Shown: positions 25,972 through 36,144, counted from the stretch's first letter. The stretch is 64,000 nt of DNA from an uncultured Lachnospiraceae bacterium (GCA_947625755.1 CANQPJ010000004.1:58501-122500), one strand, 5' to 3'. Notes: generated by a model from the sequence alone, not told the origin. Made by a program: numbers and translations.

Positions 25972-26481
25972 AAATGGGACTGTAAAAAAGTCCCCGGCTA
26001 GCAGAACCTGCATCCGCATTAGCGGATGCAGGTTCTGTCTCTTTATATTCATTGATTTCAGTGTAAGTTCTAAAATTACACCTTTCATTTTCTGAATAGT
26101 CTTTTGTAAGCTTTATTCTCCTGTCATATTTATAATTTACATATATTAGTATTTTATAATTTTATATAGATATGTAATATATTTTCACTTGCTATGAATT
26201 TCCCAAGAATTTACATATAGACTTGTGTAGTTTTGTAAACAATATATGTAATAGATTCTCCTCCACCATGAATATTCCAAAAATTTACATATATATTTGG
26301 TTTGTTTTGCAAAGAATATATGTAATTGATTCCCACCCATCATGAATTTTCCAAGAATTTACATATATATCTGGCTTGTTTAGTGGAGAATATATGTAAT
26401 AGATTCCCACCCACCATGGATTCCCATAGAATTTTCACATATATCTGGCAGCTTGACAAAAACTTTTTTACAGTCCCATTT
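25972..26481 (+). mobile_element. MITE-like hairpin-array repeat, copy 2 (most complete)
   Basis: A 510-bp noncoding element with perfect 20-bp terminal inverted repeats: AAATGGGACTGTAAAAAAGT at 25972-25991 and its reverse complement at 26462-26481. Inside are a 16-bp palindrome with ATTA loop (26002-26037), a unique segment of about 95 bp, then units with an exact 74-bp period (TTACATAT at 26137, 26211, 26285 and 26359, and a half unit near 26434). In each unit TTACATAT pairs with ATATGTAA about 30 bases on. No transposase is encoded, so any movement would need an enzyme in trans. No target-site duplication is obvious. The remaining 105 bp before the next gene are AT-rich. Confidence 0.78.
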
Positions 26482-26586
26482 TTTGTTAATAAAATATTAT
26501 ATTATTTTTTAATATTATATGTTATTATTTACTGTAAGGTAAGAAGGAAAACGGAAACAAATGACTTGATTTAACAGGAGGTAAAA

Positions 26587-29500
26587 ATGAAAGGGTTTTT
26601 AAAAAAGACAGTTGTTGCAGCATTGGTATTGTCTCTATGTGTTATTCCTGTAGACATGGGGAATACTACGCAAGTCAAAGCAAAACAGCTGGGAAGTCTT
26701 GCGGATGAGGTGACAGGAACATGGTCGTATATGGCTGGAGATAGAGAAGTCGTACAGACCAATAAAATGTTGTTGGATAAACTGCCAACCAAAGCAAATA
26801 AGGGAAAATACAGATTTACAACGGACAATTATGATGCAAATAATGGGGCTGTAGATATTGGTGGATTTTCAACATCCATGTTGTGGAATTACAGCACTTC
26901 AGCATTTGGTGACTGTGTATATGCCATACCAATGGCTTACTGTGGAACAGCAAAAGGTATGTACATATCAAAACCATCAACAATATTAGACAAGCAGTCA
27001 ACCACGCAGACATTAATGATGTCTATGAATAATCAGGGCACCATGTCAGATTTGATTGTCGGCACCGGTTATGAATTTTCATCAACCAAGGTAGATAAAT
27101 CTGATGAGTGGTCCACAGATGTGGTTATGGAGAACCGGACAGATGCTTCGAAATATATGAAAATTAGTATGGTTCAGGGAAGTCCGTTTGCATATTTTCA
27201 GGCAAAGGGAGATACAAAGCTGACCATTGAGAGGACACGTACACTGCCTAGTGATATTGTTTATTATGATGGTTCATCTGTCAAAGATTCTACAATGCTT
27301 ATTGTGAGAGTTTATGATAATGCAGATTTGGTATCCGGTCATAGTGATTATGATTATTATGCGATATATCTGCCAAAAGGAGCGAATACAAATCAGGCAG
27401 ATGGAACAGCGAAATATGTTGACAACCGCATGGGAGATTTAACAGTTTCATTTCCAAGCGAGGAAAAAGCATATATGTCCATTGCATGGCTTTGTGAGTC
27501 CAATGGACAAAATGATGCAGCTGCAAAGACGATAGCAGAAGCATATAAACCGTATGCATATAATTTTATTACAGATACAAAGACGTCCTTTACATATAAA
27601 AATGGAATTGTACAAACGACATATCATTACAGTATTGACAAAAAGGCTGAAAGTACAGCCGATGGAACCGTTATGGGTATTTTGCCGCATCAGTATAAAC
27701 ATATGAGTGACTATACATACCTTTCCAATACTGCAAGAACTATCCGTGGCACAATGAAATTTTTAACAGGTGATACATATCAGACCACGTTAAAGTTTGG
27801 AGGAATTCTGCCTTCCCTTCCGGGAATTGAAGATACGGATAAAGCTGCCCTGCAGGAATATGTAGATATATTTATGGAAAAATACGGACCGACACAAGAG
27901 GGCGCTCTTACAAAAGAAAAGTATGATGTAAATACATATGATACCGGAAAGAAATTAAATCGTGCAGTTCAGGCAATGGAAGCTGCAGAGGAATGTGGAG
28001 ACACAGCGGCAGCTGACAAACTGTTGAAGGCAATTGAAAATGAACTGGCAGACTGGTTTACAGCAGATGGCAGCAATGATGATAAGTATTTTTACTATGA
28101 CAAAAATACAGGCTGTTTATTCGGTTTTCCACAGGCATATTATACCGTAGATGGAATGACGGATCATCATTTCCACTATGGATACTTTATAAATGCATCT
28201 GCACAGGTAGCAATGAGGGACCCGGAGTTTATCAGACAGTACAGCAACGTCATTGATGAAATTATCGGAGATGTGGCTACCTATAAGGAGAACTCCAGTG
28301 ATTCCCGGTATCCGTTTTTAAGATATTTTTCAACTTATGAAGGACATTCATGGGCATCAGGTCATGCAAACTTTGGTGATGGAAATAATCAGGAATCCAG
28401 TTCAGAGGCAATCAATGCATGGGCAGGTTTAATTCTTTACGGACAGGCAATGGGAGATGAAGAATTGACAGCTCTTGGTGTTTATTTGTACGAGACTGAA
28501 GTATCTTCTGTAAATTGCTATTGGTTTGATATTGATGGAGATGTATTAGATTCAAAATACACAGAAGGTACCGGGGAAAATGCAAAATATATTCAGGCTG
28601 CTATGGTCTGGGGAGGAAAATATACATATTCCACATGGTGGACAGATGAGCCGCTGCAAGTGCAGGGAATTAATATTCTTCCAATGACAGCCGCATCTTT
28701 CTATGCTTCCAGAAACAAAGAATATATTCTGAATAACTGGAAGAGCGCAGTTAGAAATGAAAACAGCTATGCGGGAATGTCAGAGAAGGTTCTCACCCGT
28801 TGGAATGAAATATGGAGTGAGTATTTAGCGATGGCTGACCCTGAACAGGCAATGCAATACTTTAATGACCAGTGTGAACCTGAAGCAGGAGAATCGAAGG
28901 CTCATGCATATCATTGGATTATGGCAATGGAAAAAGCAGGGACTCCGGTTTTGGATGTAACCAGTGACAATCCTTTAGCCTGCGCATTCAAAAACGAAGC
29001 AGATGAAATGACATATGTAGTTTATAATGCATCCGATGAGGAAAAAACAGTTACATTTTCAGATGGAGCAGAAGTAACAGCAAAGCCTCATTCGATGTCC
29101 ACCGTGGGAGATAGTCAGGTATCCTCAAAGGCTTCATACAAGATAGAGCATTATCTATCCGATGGACATGGTGGTTATAATTTGGTCAATACACAGACAA
29201 AGAGTGCAAAGATAGGTACAGAGGTAACAGCACAGGCACAGGAATATGCAGGTTATAAATTAAATCCTGCAGCCGACGGTACAATAGACCATGGAGTAGT
29301 ATTGGAAAATGGAAGTTTAGTATTGAGACTCTATTATGATGTTTCAGAAATTAAAACTACGGTTGCTTACGAAGATGATAAGCAATATGATTCCTTGGGA
29401 AATTCCAATGGCTATTCCTTATCCTATACTATCTTGAGGGATGATTTTGAAACAAGAATAGAGTTGATGGATGGTAATGATACATTTCGTATGGTATATC

Positions 29501-30549
29501 CCGGAACGTTTAACGCAGCAAATACTACCGCTTATTTGAATAAAGAACCGGCTACTTCACAGCAGGGTGTATTTAGTTTTTCAGTGAAAAATACATTACA
29601 ACCGGATACCTATAATACAGTGAAGTTAGTCAGTGGTGAAAAACAGGTATATGTCCTGATAAAATATGGGAATCCAACGGAAGCTCCGGACACTTCTGAT
29701 TTTGAAAGTAATGTGCCTGTCACAACGCCGGAGCCGGGAAAACCGACAGATGCTCTGGGATTAATTGTGGGCAATCCAAGCGATAATGTTATTTCAGTAA
29801 CATTTAGGTCTACAGATGAACAGGATGAAAAAGGGCAGGTTTACAATATTTATGTGGATGACACATTAAAAATGTCAGGTGTAGCGTCTGGAACATACAA
29901 TATTGAAGACATTGCAATAGGAAATCATACAGTAACAGTCAAAGCATTTCTAAATGGATATGAGACGGAAGGTATATCAGCAGTTATTAAAGTTTCAGGA
30001 GCGACCACCACAAAAACGCCTGTCAGTGTATCGGCAACGACTCCGACAGAAACGGATAAAAGTGATACACCTACGGATACTACAACACCAAAGGGCTCAC
30101 AGAATACTACAACACCAAAGGATTTACAGGAGACTGTGACACCGGAAGATTTGCAGAATACTACAACATCAAAGGATTTACAGGATACGACAAAGCCAAA
30201 TGGTACGACACCGAAGACGACAGCCAAAAAAGTAACTGTTAAGAGAGCAAAAATAAAGAAAGCAAGTAAGGTATCCCGGAAGAGAATCAAGCTGACATTC
30301 AAAAAAATAAAAGGTATCAAAGGGTATCAGATTAAGATTTCCAAGACGAGAAAATTTAAGAGAAAATATACAGTAAAATGTATTGTGAAAAAGAATAAAA
30401 AAGTATATAGAATTAAATTTAAGTCGAAGAAAATAGGAAAGGCTAAAAAATTATACGTTAAGGCAAGAGCTTATAAATTCGTAAAAGGCAGAAAAGTTTA
30501 TGGAAGATGGAGTAAGCGCAAAACGGTGAAACGGAAAAAGAAAAAATAA
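26587..30549 (+). CDS. Secreted GH81 endo-beta-1,3-glucanase
   Basis: A 1320-residue secreted glycoside hydrolase of family 81, which cuts beta-1,3-glucans such as laminarin, callose and fungal wall glucan. A signal peptide (1-30) precedes the GH81 region (about 40-830) with the motifs DHHFHYGY (Asp526), YEGHSWASG and NNQESSSEAINAW, whose Glu603 and Glu607 are the expected catalytic acids. After it come a MucBP-like module (YKIEHYLSDGHGGYNLV), two beta-sandwich or FN3-like modules, a Thr/Pro-rich linker with imperfect repeats (DLQNTTTPKG type), and a lysine-rich C-terminal module like that of the protein at 10225. It starts behind an AGGAGG site. Confidence 0.88.
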   Translation: MKGFLKKTVVAALVLSLCVIPVDMGNTTQVKAKQLGSLADEVTGTWSYMAGDREVVQTNKMLLDKLPTKANKGKYRFTTDNYDANNGAVDIGGFSTSMLWNYSTSAFGDCVYAIPMAYCGTAKGMYISKPSTILDKQSTTQTLMMSMNNQGTMSDLIVGTGYEFSSTKVDKSDEWSTDVVMENRTDASKYMKISMVQGSPFAYFQAKGDTKLTIERTRTLPSDIVYYDGSSVKDSTMLIVRVYDNADLVSGHSDYDYYAIYLPKGANTNQADGTAKYVDNRMGDLTVSFPSEEKAYMSIAWLCESNGQNDAAAKTIAEAYKPYAYNFITDTKTSFTYKNGIVQTTYHYSIDKKAESTADGTVMGILPHQYKHMSDYTYLSNTARTIRGTMKFLTGDTYQTTLKFGGILPSLPGIEDTDKAALQEYVDIFMEKYGPTQEGALTKEKYDVNTYDTGKKLNRAVQAMEAAEECGDTAAADKLLKAIENELADWFTADGSNDDKYFYYDKNTGCLFGFPQAYYTVDGMTDHHFHYGYFINASAQVAMRDPEFIRQYSNVIDEIIGDVATYKENSSDSRYPFLRYFSTYEGHSWASGHANFGDGNNQESSSEAINAWAGLILYGQAMGDEELTALGVYLYETEVSSVNCYWFDIDGDVLDSKYTEGTGENAKYIQAAMVWGGKYTYSTWWTDEPLQVQGINILPMTAASFYASRNKEYILNNWKSAVRNENSYAGMSEKVLTRWNEIWSEYLAMADPEQAMQYFNDQCEPEAGESKAHAYHWIMAMEKAGTPVLDVTSDNPLACAFKNEADEMTYVVYNASDEEKTVTFSDGAEVTAKPHSMSTVGDSQVSSKASYKIEHYLSDGHGGYNLVNTQTKSAKIGTEVTAQAQEYAGYKLNPAADGTIDHGVVLENGSLVLRLYYDVSEIKTTVAYEDDKQYDSLGNSNGYSLSYTILRDDFETRIELMDGNDTFRMVYPGTFNAANTTAYLNKEPATSQQGVFSFSVKNTLQPDTYNTVKLVSGEKQVYVLIKYGNPTEAPDTSDFESNVPVTTPEPGKPTDALGLIVGNPSDNVISVTFRSTDEQDEKGQVYNIYVDDTLKMSGVASGTYNIEDIAIGNHTVTVKAFLNGYETEGISAVIKVSGATTTKTPVSVSATTPTETDKSDTPTDTTTPKGSQNTTTPKDLQETVTPEDLQNTTTSKDLQDTTKPNGTTPKTTAKKVTVKRAKIKKASKVSRKRIKLTFKKIKGIKGYQIKISKTRKFKRKYTVKCIVKKNKKVYRIKFKSKKIGKAKKLYVKARAYKFVKGRKVYGRWSKRKTVKRKKKK

Positions 30550-30680
30550 CCCCGGATATTTTTTATCGGATTCTTTCTGTATAGACCATTGTGTTTTGAA
30601 TTATATTTTTTAGAAATGTCCATAAAATAAATGATGGAAGAAAAATTATAAATGTAAAATCAGATTGGAAAATATTGTGA

Positions 30681-30722
30681 AAGGAGAAGGTTATTGTTTT
30701 TACAGTAACAGATAGAAAATGA
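30681..30722 (+). promoter_or_regulatory. Possible coupled leader peptide before pyk
   Basis: The pyk ATG at 30719 has no ribosome site, and its frame is closed by TAG just upstream. A strong site, AAAGGAG (30681-30687), lies about 32 bases before it. From ATT at 30693 a nine-codon frame (VFTVTDRK after the start) ends at TGA 30720-30722, overlapping the pyk ATG as ATGA. Translation coupling through a non-ATG start would explain the arrangement; direct evidence is lacking. Confidence 0.3.
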
Positions 30723-32140
30723 GAAAAACAAAGATTGTGTGTACATTAGGACCGGCTACGGACAACGATACAGTGCTGGAACAGTTGATTATAAATGGAA
30801 TGGATGTGGCGAGATGTAACTTTTCCCATGGAACGCATGATGATCATAAAAGGAGAATGGACAAGATCAAAGAGATAAGAGAAAAATGCGACAAGCCGGT
30901 TGCTATTTTACTGGATACAAGGGGACCGGAAATCAGAACCGGAGATTTTGAAAATGGAAAAGTTTATGTGAAAGCAGGACAGACGTTTACGCTGGTGCAG
31001 GACAAAAGTTTTCCCGGCAACGATAAAAAAGCCGGAATTACCTTTCCGGAGCTTTATCATGATATAAAGATAGGCACGGTTATTTTAATCGATGACGGAC
31101 TGATTAAAATGGAAGTAGAGAAAATTGATGGGACGGATATTATATGCCGGGTGAAAAATGACGGAAAAATATCTAACCATAAAGGAGTCAATGTTCCCGA
31201 TGTTCATATTAATATGCCTTATATGAGCAAACAGGATAAAGAGGATATTCTGTTTGGCATTGAGCAGGATGTGGATTATATTGCAGCCTCCTTTACCCGA
31301 ACCGCAGAAGATGTAAGGGAATTGCGGCAGTTTCTCAATGACAATGGTGGAGGCGACATTCATATTATTGCAAAGATAGAAAACAGTGAAGGCATTTTAA
31401 ATGTGGATGAAATTATTGAAGCGGCAGACGCAGTTATGGTAGCCCGCGGGGATATGGGTGTGGAACTTCCGGAAGAAGAGGTTCCAATTATTCAAAAAAT
31501 GATTATTAAAAAAGTTTATGAGGCAGGAAAACAGGTTATTATTGCTACACAGATGTTAGAATCAATGATTACCAATCCCCGACCGACCAGAGCCGAGACA
31601 ACGGATGTGGCAAATGCTATTTATGATGGAACAAGCGCCATCATGCTGTCCGGTGAGACAGCAGCAGGGAAATATCCGGTTGAAGCAGTAAAGATGATGG
31701 CAAAAATTGCAGAACGCACGGAGATGGATATTGATTACAGGCGAAGATTCTATAATAATTACAGGGAACACAGAAGCGATATTACGGAAGCTGTTTGTCA
31801 TGCGACCTGTATGACCGCTTATGATTTAGGAGCAAGGACCATTCTTACCGTTACAAAATCAGGAAGGTCTGCAAAGATGATTTCCAAATACAGACCGGAT
31901 TGTATGATTATTGCAGGCAGTACGGAGAGGAAAGTTGTCCGTCAGTTAAATATGTCATGGGGAGTAGCTCCGGTACTAATTAAGGAGAAAGATGATATAT
32001 TAGAATTGTTTGACTATGCAGTAGATGTCGCACAGGAGAAAGGATTAGTGCAAACGGATGATATTGTTGTCATCACATCAGGAATACCTCTTGGGAAATC
32101 CGGAACAACCAATATGATAAAAGTGCACACGGTAAAGTAA
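30719..32140 (+). CDS. pyk: Pyruvate kinase
   Basis: A 473-residue cytoplasmic glycolytic enzyme converting phosphoenolpyruvate and ADP to pyruvate and ATP. Diagnostic stretches are visible: the start MRKTKIVCTLGPA, NFSHGTHDDH, the K/Mg site motif MVARGDMGVELP, IIATQMLESM and the C-terminal nucleotide/effector domain with SGIPLGKSGTTNMIKVH. The length matches the standard form without the extra C-terminal PEP-utiliser domain found in Bacillus. It is probably monocistronic; a hairpin follows at 32209 ahead of mgtE. Confidence 0.96.
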   Translation: MRKTKIVCTLGPATDNDTVLEQLIINGMDVARCNFSHGTHDDHKRRMDKIKEIREKCDKPVAILLDTRGPEIRTGDFENGKVYVKAGQTFTLVQDKSFPGNDKKAGITFPELYHDIKIGTVILIDDGLIKMEVEKIDGTDIICRVKNDGKISNHKGVNVPDVHINMPYMSKQDKEDILFGIEQDVDYIAASFTRTAEDVRELRQFLNDNGGGDIHIIAKIENSEGILNVDEIIEAADAVMVARGDMGVELPEEEVPIIQKMIIKKVYEAGKQVIIATQMLESMITNPRPTRAETTDVANAIYDGTSAIMLSGETAAGKYPVEAVKMMAKIAERTEMDIDYRRRFYNNYREHRSDITEAVCHATCMTAYDLGARTILTVTKSGRSAKMISKYRPDCMIIAGSTERKVVRQLNMSWGVAPVLIKEKDDILELFDYAVDVAQEKGLVQTDDIVVITSGIPLGKSGTTNMIKVHTVK

Positions 32141-32208
32141 AAAGCAGGGGAATAGAAACGTATTTTTGGTTGACAGACTAAGATGTAAAATGTTAAAGTA
32201 AATGTAAT

Positions 32209-32238
32209 AAGGCTTATGGTAAGTGCCATAAGTCTTTG
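32209..32238 (+). terminator. Hairpin between pyk and mgtE
   Basis: AAGGCTTATGG and CCATAAGTCTT pair around TAAGTG (11 bp, one G-U), followed by TGTT only. It may terminate pyk, or act as an attenuator in the mgtE leader. I see no M-box consensus. Confidence 0.5.
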
Positions 32239-32305
32239 TTATGTGGACGGATTGTGTATAGACAAACTTCCCACGTATACAGAACTTTCCGTTGAAAGGA
32301 GGTAT

Positions 32306-33808
32306 ATGAAAGTGGAAGAAAAAATTTTTGAAGAAAAAGATTACAATCAAAATATTTCGAAGGAAAAAGAGCCGGAAGCAGCAGTTTCAGAAACTTTGGA
32401 AAAAAACAGTGAATCAATGGAACATGAGATTCCGGAAAGGGCAAACTATGCCGAAGAGCTTTTTGATATTATCCGCAGTGACGAACCTTCTTTAAGTAAG
32501 CTGGACAAACTGGATGACTATCATGATAATGATATTGCAGCTGCTTTAGAGTATCTGGAGAGTGAAGAAAGGCGTAGATTATATTCACTTTTGGGAGTGG
32601 ATAAGGTATCAGATATTTTTTCATATATTGATGACCCGGCAGAGTACATTGAAGAATTAGAACCGGAAGTTGCTGCCAGAATCCTTGGAAATATGGAAGC
32701 TGATGATGCGGTAGATATTCTGGAAGAATTAGAGGACGATACCAGTCATGAACTGATTGAATTAATTGACGAAGAAGCAAAGAAAGATATTGATTTGATT
32801 CAGTCATATGACGAAGATGAGATTGGAAGCAAAATGACTACCAATTATGTCAGCCTGACGCTTGATCTGACCATTAAGCAGGCGATGAAAAGGCTGGTAG
32901 AGCAGGCTGCCGACAATGATAATATTACTACGTTATATGTCAAGAAAGAAGATGGAACATTTTATGGCGCCATTGATTTAAAAGATTTGATTGTGGCAAG
33001 AGAGTATGTGGAATTAGAGTCGCTCGTTACCACATCCTATCCTTATGTACACGATCATGAGACTGTAGACGATTGTATTGAGGAATTGAAAGATTATTCT
33101 GAAGATTCCATACCAGTACTTGATAAAGACATGCATATTCTTGGCGTTATTACTTCTCAAGACCTGATTGAGGTGGTAGATGAGGAAATGGGTGAAGATT
33201 ATGCAAAACTGGCTGGTCTTGCCGCAGAAGAAGAATTAGAAGAGCCATTAGGACAAAGCCTGAAAAAGAGAGTACCATGGCTGCTTGTATTATTAATGCT
33301 TGGAATGCTGGTTTCCTCTGTGATTAACATGTTTGAGACAGTTATTGTAGGACTTCCGATTATTGTTACTTTCCAGTCGGTAATTTTAGGTATGTCAGGA
33401 AATGTAGGAACACAGTCTTTAGCGGTTACGATTAGAGTTTTAATGGACGAGGAATTAGAGTTTAAAGAAAAAGCGGGCTTTGTATTTAAAGAAATCCGTG
33501 TAGGTCTTTGTAATGGTCTGATTGTGGGCGGTATCTCTGTTGTCTTTACCGGTTTGTTTATCTGGTTTGCCAGAGGAGTGTCCATCAATACCGCTTTTGC
33601 AATATCAGGCTGTATCGGAGGGGCGCTAGCCCTTGCCATGCTCATATCCAGTTTTGTAGGAACCATTATACCCATTGTATTAGACAAGATTGGATTTGAT
33701 CCTGCAGTAGCATCCGGACCTTTGATTTCTACAATTAATGATTTGGTCGCTGCTGTTACTTATTATGGTTTTGCATGGCTTTTATTAATTAATATATTAG
33801 GACTATAG
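32306..33808 (+). CDS. mgtE: Magnesium transporter MgtE
   Basis: A 500-residue MgtE-family Mg2+ channel. Domain order: acidic N-terminal superhelical domain (about 50-180, AAALEYLESEERR and repeats), paired CBS domains (about 185-305, with GVITSQDLIEVVDEEMGED) that sense magnesium, then five membrane helices (about 340-500) with the pore segment GMSGNVGTQSLAVTIR. All features of a functional, Mg-gated transporter are present. The ATG at 32306 has AAAGGAGG upstream; the frame extends 30 codons further back without a site and through the leader hairpin. Regulation may involve that hairpin. Confidence 0.93.
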   Translation: MKVEEKIFEEKDYNQNISKEKEPEAAVSETLEKNSESMEHEIPERANYAEELFDIIRSDEPSLSKLDKLDDYHDNDIAAALEYLESEERRRLYSLLGVDKVSDIFSYIDDPAEYIEELEPEVAARILGNMEADDAVDILEELEDDTSHELIELIDEEAKKDIDLIQSYDEDEIGSKMTTNYVSLTLDLTIKQAMKRLVEQAADNDNITTLYVKKEDGTFYGAIDLKDLIVAREYVELESLVTTSYPYVHDHETVDDCIEELKDYSEDSIPVLDKDMHILGVITSQDLIEVVDEEMGEDYAKLAGLAAEEELEEPLGQSLKKRVPWLLVLLMLGMLVSSVINMFETVIVGLPIIVTFQSVILGMSGNVGTQSLAVTIRVLMDEELEFKEKAGFVFKEIRVGLCNGLIVGGISVVFTGLFIWFARGVSINTAFAISGCIGGALALAMLISSFVGTIIPIVLDKIGFDPAVASGPLISTINDLVAAVTYYGFAWLLLINILGL

Positions 33809-33821
33809 CACAAGATTACCT

Positions 33822-34364
33822 TTATCTGTTTCGCTTTATTCCCAGCCGGACAATCGGCCAGATGATACATGCCAGTGCTGTGCCAAATAATGCAGCATAT
33901 AGTTGTGTGGTTGAATATGTTACGACTGCTAATTTATACATTTTTGGCGCAAGGTCTAAACCAAATGAAGGAAGTACCCATTTGACAATGAAAAGGGTCA
34001 TAACTGCCCATTTGGCAAAGGACCCTGCCACAAGGCTGGCTGGAAGAAGATTCAGTTCCAGTTTTTTATATCTTACAGCCCATGCAAACAGTATAATAAC
34101 AATATTGCCAATCATAATAAATGGCAAAATCATAGGTACTGACGCAATGATTGGAGACTGGGTGATAATAAATGAAGTAATTGGCGCTACTGCTGAAAGA
34201 ATAATACCACTCAGTAATCCACAATAAAGCGTATCAATGATAAGAATCAGATTGATTAATCCGCCTGTAATAGGAATGGTTCCGGGATTTTTAAATAGTT
34301 GTACAACCACACAGAGTGCCACCATAATGGCAGTTACTGTTATTGTTCTAGTTCTCATTTTCAT
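33822..34364 (-). CDS. ECF transporter S component (substrate unknown)
   Basis: A 180-residue membrane protein with about six helices, of the ECF-type S-component (substrate-capture) class. It begins MKMRTRTITVTAIMVALCVVVQ, like other S components, whose first helix carries small residues for docking onto the EcfT module. No ATPase or T subunits are nearby, so it would use a shared energising module. Its ATG lies 17 bp inside the end of the hydrogenase gene, and the two are surely co-transcribed and probably translationally coupled. The substrate cannot be told; the hydrogenase coupling makes a cofactor or metal-related compound an open possibility. Confidence 0.8.
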   Translation of the reverse strand: MKMRTRTITVTAIMVALCVVVQLFKNPGTIPITGGLINLILIIDTLYCGLLSGIILSAVAPITSFIITQSPIIASVPMILPFIMIGNIVIILFAWAVRYKKLELNLLPASLVAGSFAKWAVMTLFIVKWVLPSFGLDLAPKMYKLAVVTYSTTQLYAALFGTALACIIWPIVRLGIKRNR

Positions 34365-35886
34365 TTTCGTATAATTCCTCCTTCGTGATTAAGTGTAAAT
34401 ATCTTAAAAAATCTGAATGTGAAGGCTTTTCAAATTCTGATTCTTCTTTTTGCTTTTCAAGGGCGGCAGTTGCTTTTTTTACATCTGCCAGTACGCCGGC
34501 ACCGCCCATGCATCCTCCGGGACATGCCATACCTTCTAATAAATAACCATCATAAACACCTGCCTTTGCCAAGGCAAGCATTTTTTTACATTCAGATAAA
34601 CCTTCTGCCTTGACGGTTTTTACTTCCATGTCAGGTTCAACACAATGAATAGCATTGACAACGGCAGCGGCAACACCGCCACTGGCAGCAAATCCCTTTC
34701 CAAGGGAACTGGATGTCTTGATAGGTTCTTCTACTTCTAATTGTTCAAAATTAATATTCCGTGCATCGAAAATACCATTCATTTCCTCAAAAGTTAAAAC
34801 AAAGTCTATGTCGCTTCTGACAGAAGTACGGCTGGCTTCTAATTTTTTTGCCGCGCAAGGTCCGATAAATACGACCTTACAGTCCGGATGCTGTTTTTTT
34901 GTCATACGTCCGGTCAAAACCATAGGAGTCAGTGTCATGGAAATATGTTCGGCATATTCAGGATATGTTTTTTTTGCCATAACAGACCATGCAGGACAGC
35001 AGGAGGTGCCAAGCCAAGAGTGTTTTGCAGGAACCTGCTCTAAAAAATCTACAGCTTCCTGTACAGCACACAGGTCGGCGCCGATTGCCACTTCTACCAT
35101 ATCTTCAAAGCCGACTGCTTTTAATGCCGCGCGTACCTGTTCCGGTGTTACGTTTTCACCAAACTGTTTCACAAAGGAAGGTGCAATCGCAGCATATACT
35201 GGAGTGTTACTCTTTAAAGCCAGCACTGTCTGAAAAATTTGACTTTTGTCCACTATGGCGCTAAAAGGGCAACTTACTAAACACATACCACAGGATACGC
35301 ATTGATTATAATCAATATCAGCCCGTCCATATTCATCTGATTTAATCGCATTCATGCCACAGGCAGAAGCACAAGGTCTTTCCTGTTTGATAATGGCATT
35401 GTATGGACATGCCTTCAGGCATTTTCCACATTTAATACATTTTTCCTGATGAATTACGGAACGCCCGTTTTCCATATATATAGCATTTTTAGGACATACT
35501 TCAATACAAGGATGTTCGATACATCCCTGACAGCCGTTTGTAATCAGTACACGGTTTTCAGGACATGCATGACATGCAAATTTTATAATATTAATCAGTG
35601 GCGGGTCATAGTATTTCTCGTCAATTGCAGTCGCATCAATTCCTGCCGATAACGGGGCATGCTCTGACATATTTCTGATAGGAAGCCCCAGCGTTGCACG
35701 AAGACGTTCTCCAATCACAGCCCGCTCAAGAAAAATATTATCATAGTTTTTGCCAATTTCACCAGGGATGATTTCGTAGGGAAGATCCTCAATATGGGAT
35801 AGAGGATAATCTTCATAAGCCATCCTTGCGATTTCGGTAAATACCTTATGCCGTATTTCTGTTTTATTTGAGTATATTCCTCTCAT
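34348..35886 (-). CDS. [FeFe]-hydrogenase, group B-like, monomeric
   Basis: A 512-residue iron-sulfur protein with the three H-cluster signatures: L1 TSCCPAW (294-300), L2 GPCAAKKLEA (342-351) and L3 EGMACPGGCMGG (451-462). Before them are ferredoxin-type [4Fe-4S] motifs: CQGCIEHPCIEVC near 119-131, CIKCGKCLKACP near 150-161 and CVSCGMCLVSCP near 196-207. The L2 form with GPC instead of MPC and the extra N-terminal domain place it near group B, whose role (H2 evolution, uptake or sensing) is poorly defined. No HydE/F/G maturases are in the window. The gene is transcribed divergently from the MATE gene, and the ECF component is fused behind it by overlap. Confidence 0.9.
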   Translation of the reverse strand: MRGIYSNKTEIRHKVFTEIARMAYEDYPLSHIEDLPYEIIPGEIGKNYDNIFLERAVIGERLRATLGLPIRNMSEHAPLSAGIDATAIDEKYYDPPLINIIKFACHACPENRVLITNGCQGCIEHPCIEVCPKNAIYMENGRSVIHQEKCIKCGKCLKACPYNAIIKQERPCASACGMNAIKSDEYGRADIDYNQCVSCGMCLVSCPFSAIVDKSQIFQTVLALKSNTPVYAAIAPSFVKQFGENVTPEQVRAALKAVGFEDMVEVAIGADLCAVQEAVDFLEQVPAKHSWLGTSCCPAWSVMAKKTYPEYAEHISMTLTPMVLTGRMTKKQHPDCKVVFIGPCAAKKLEASRTSVRSDIDFVLTFEEMNGIFDARNINFEQLEVEEPIKTSSSLGKGFAASGGVAAAVVNAIHCVEPDMEVKTVKAEGLSECKKMLALAKAGVYDGYLLEGMACPGGCMGGAGVLADVKKATAALEKQKEESEFEKPSHSDFLRYLHLITKEELYENENEN

Positions 35887-36056
35887 ATTTTCTCCATTCT
35901 TTTATCTGAAAGATAAATGCTGCAGAGTATAATCATTTTTATAAAGTATAACATAGCAGAGGCGGCAGGCACAAGTGAAAAATAGTTAAAAAATTAACAA
36001 TCCCATGAGAAAAATAAATTTTTTAGGGAAATTATGACATTTTATTTATTTTATAG

Positions 36057-36086
36057 TTGAAAAATTTGTATATCAGGTTGTATTAT
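36057..36086 (+). promoter_or_regulatory. Promoter of the MATE exporter gene
   Basis: TTGAAA (36057-36062) and TATTAT (36081-36086), 18 bp apart, 58 bp before the MATE start. Confidence 0.45.
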
Positions 36087-36144
36087 ATGTGTTGGCGAGT
36101 ATGATAATGAATAAAAAATAAGTGCTAAAAAGAGGATTATATAA

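Noticed and set aside
26326..26574. 82-residue open frame across the end of repeat copy 2
   Set aside because: It runs through the hairpin units and the terminal inverted repeat and matches no protein pattern.
32141..32305. Mg2+ riboswitch (M-box) before mgtE
   Set aside because: The leader is short and has a single hairpin; M-box consensus helices are not present.
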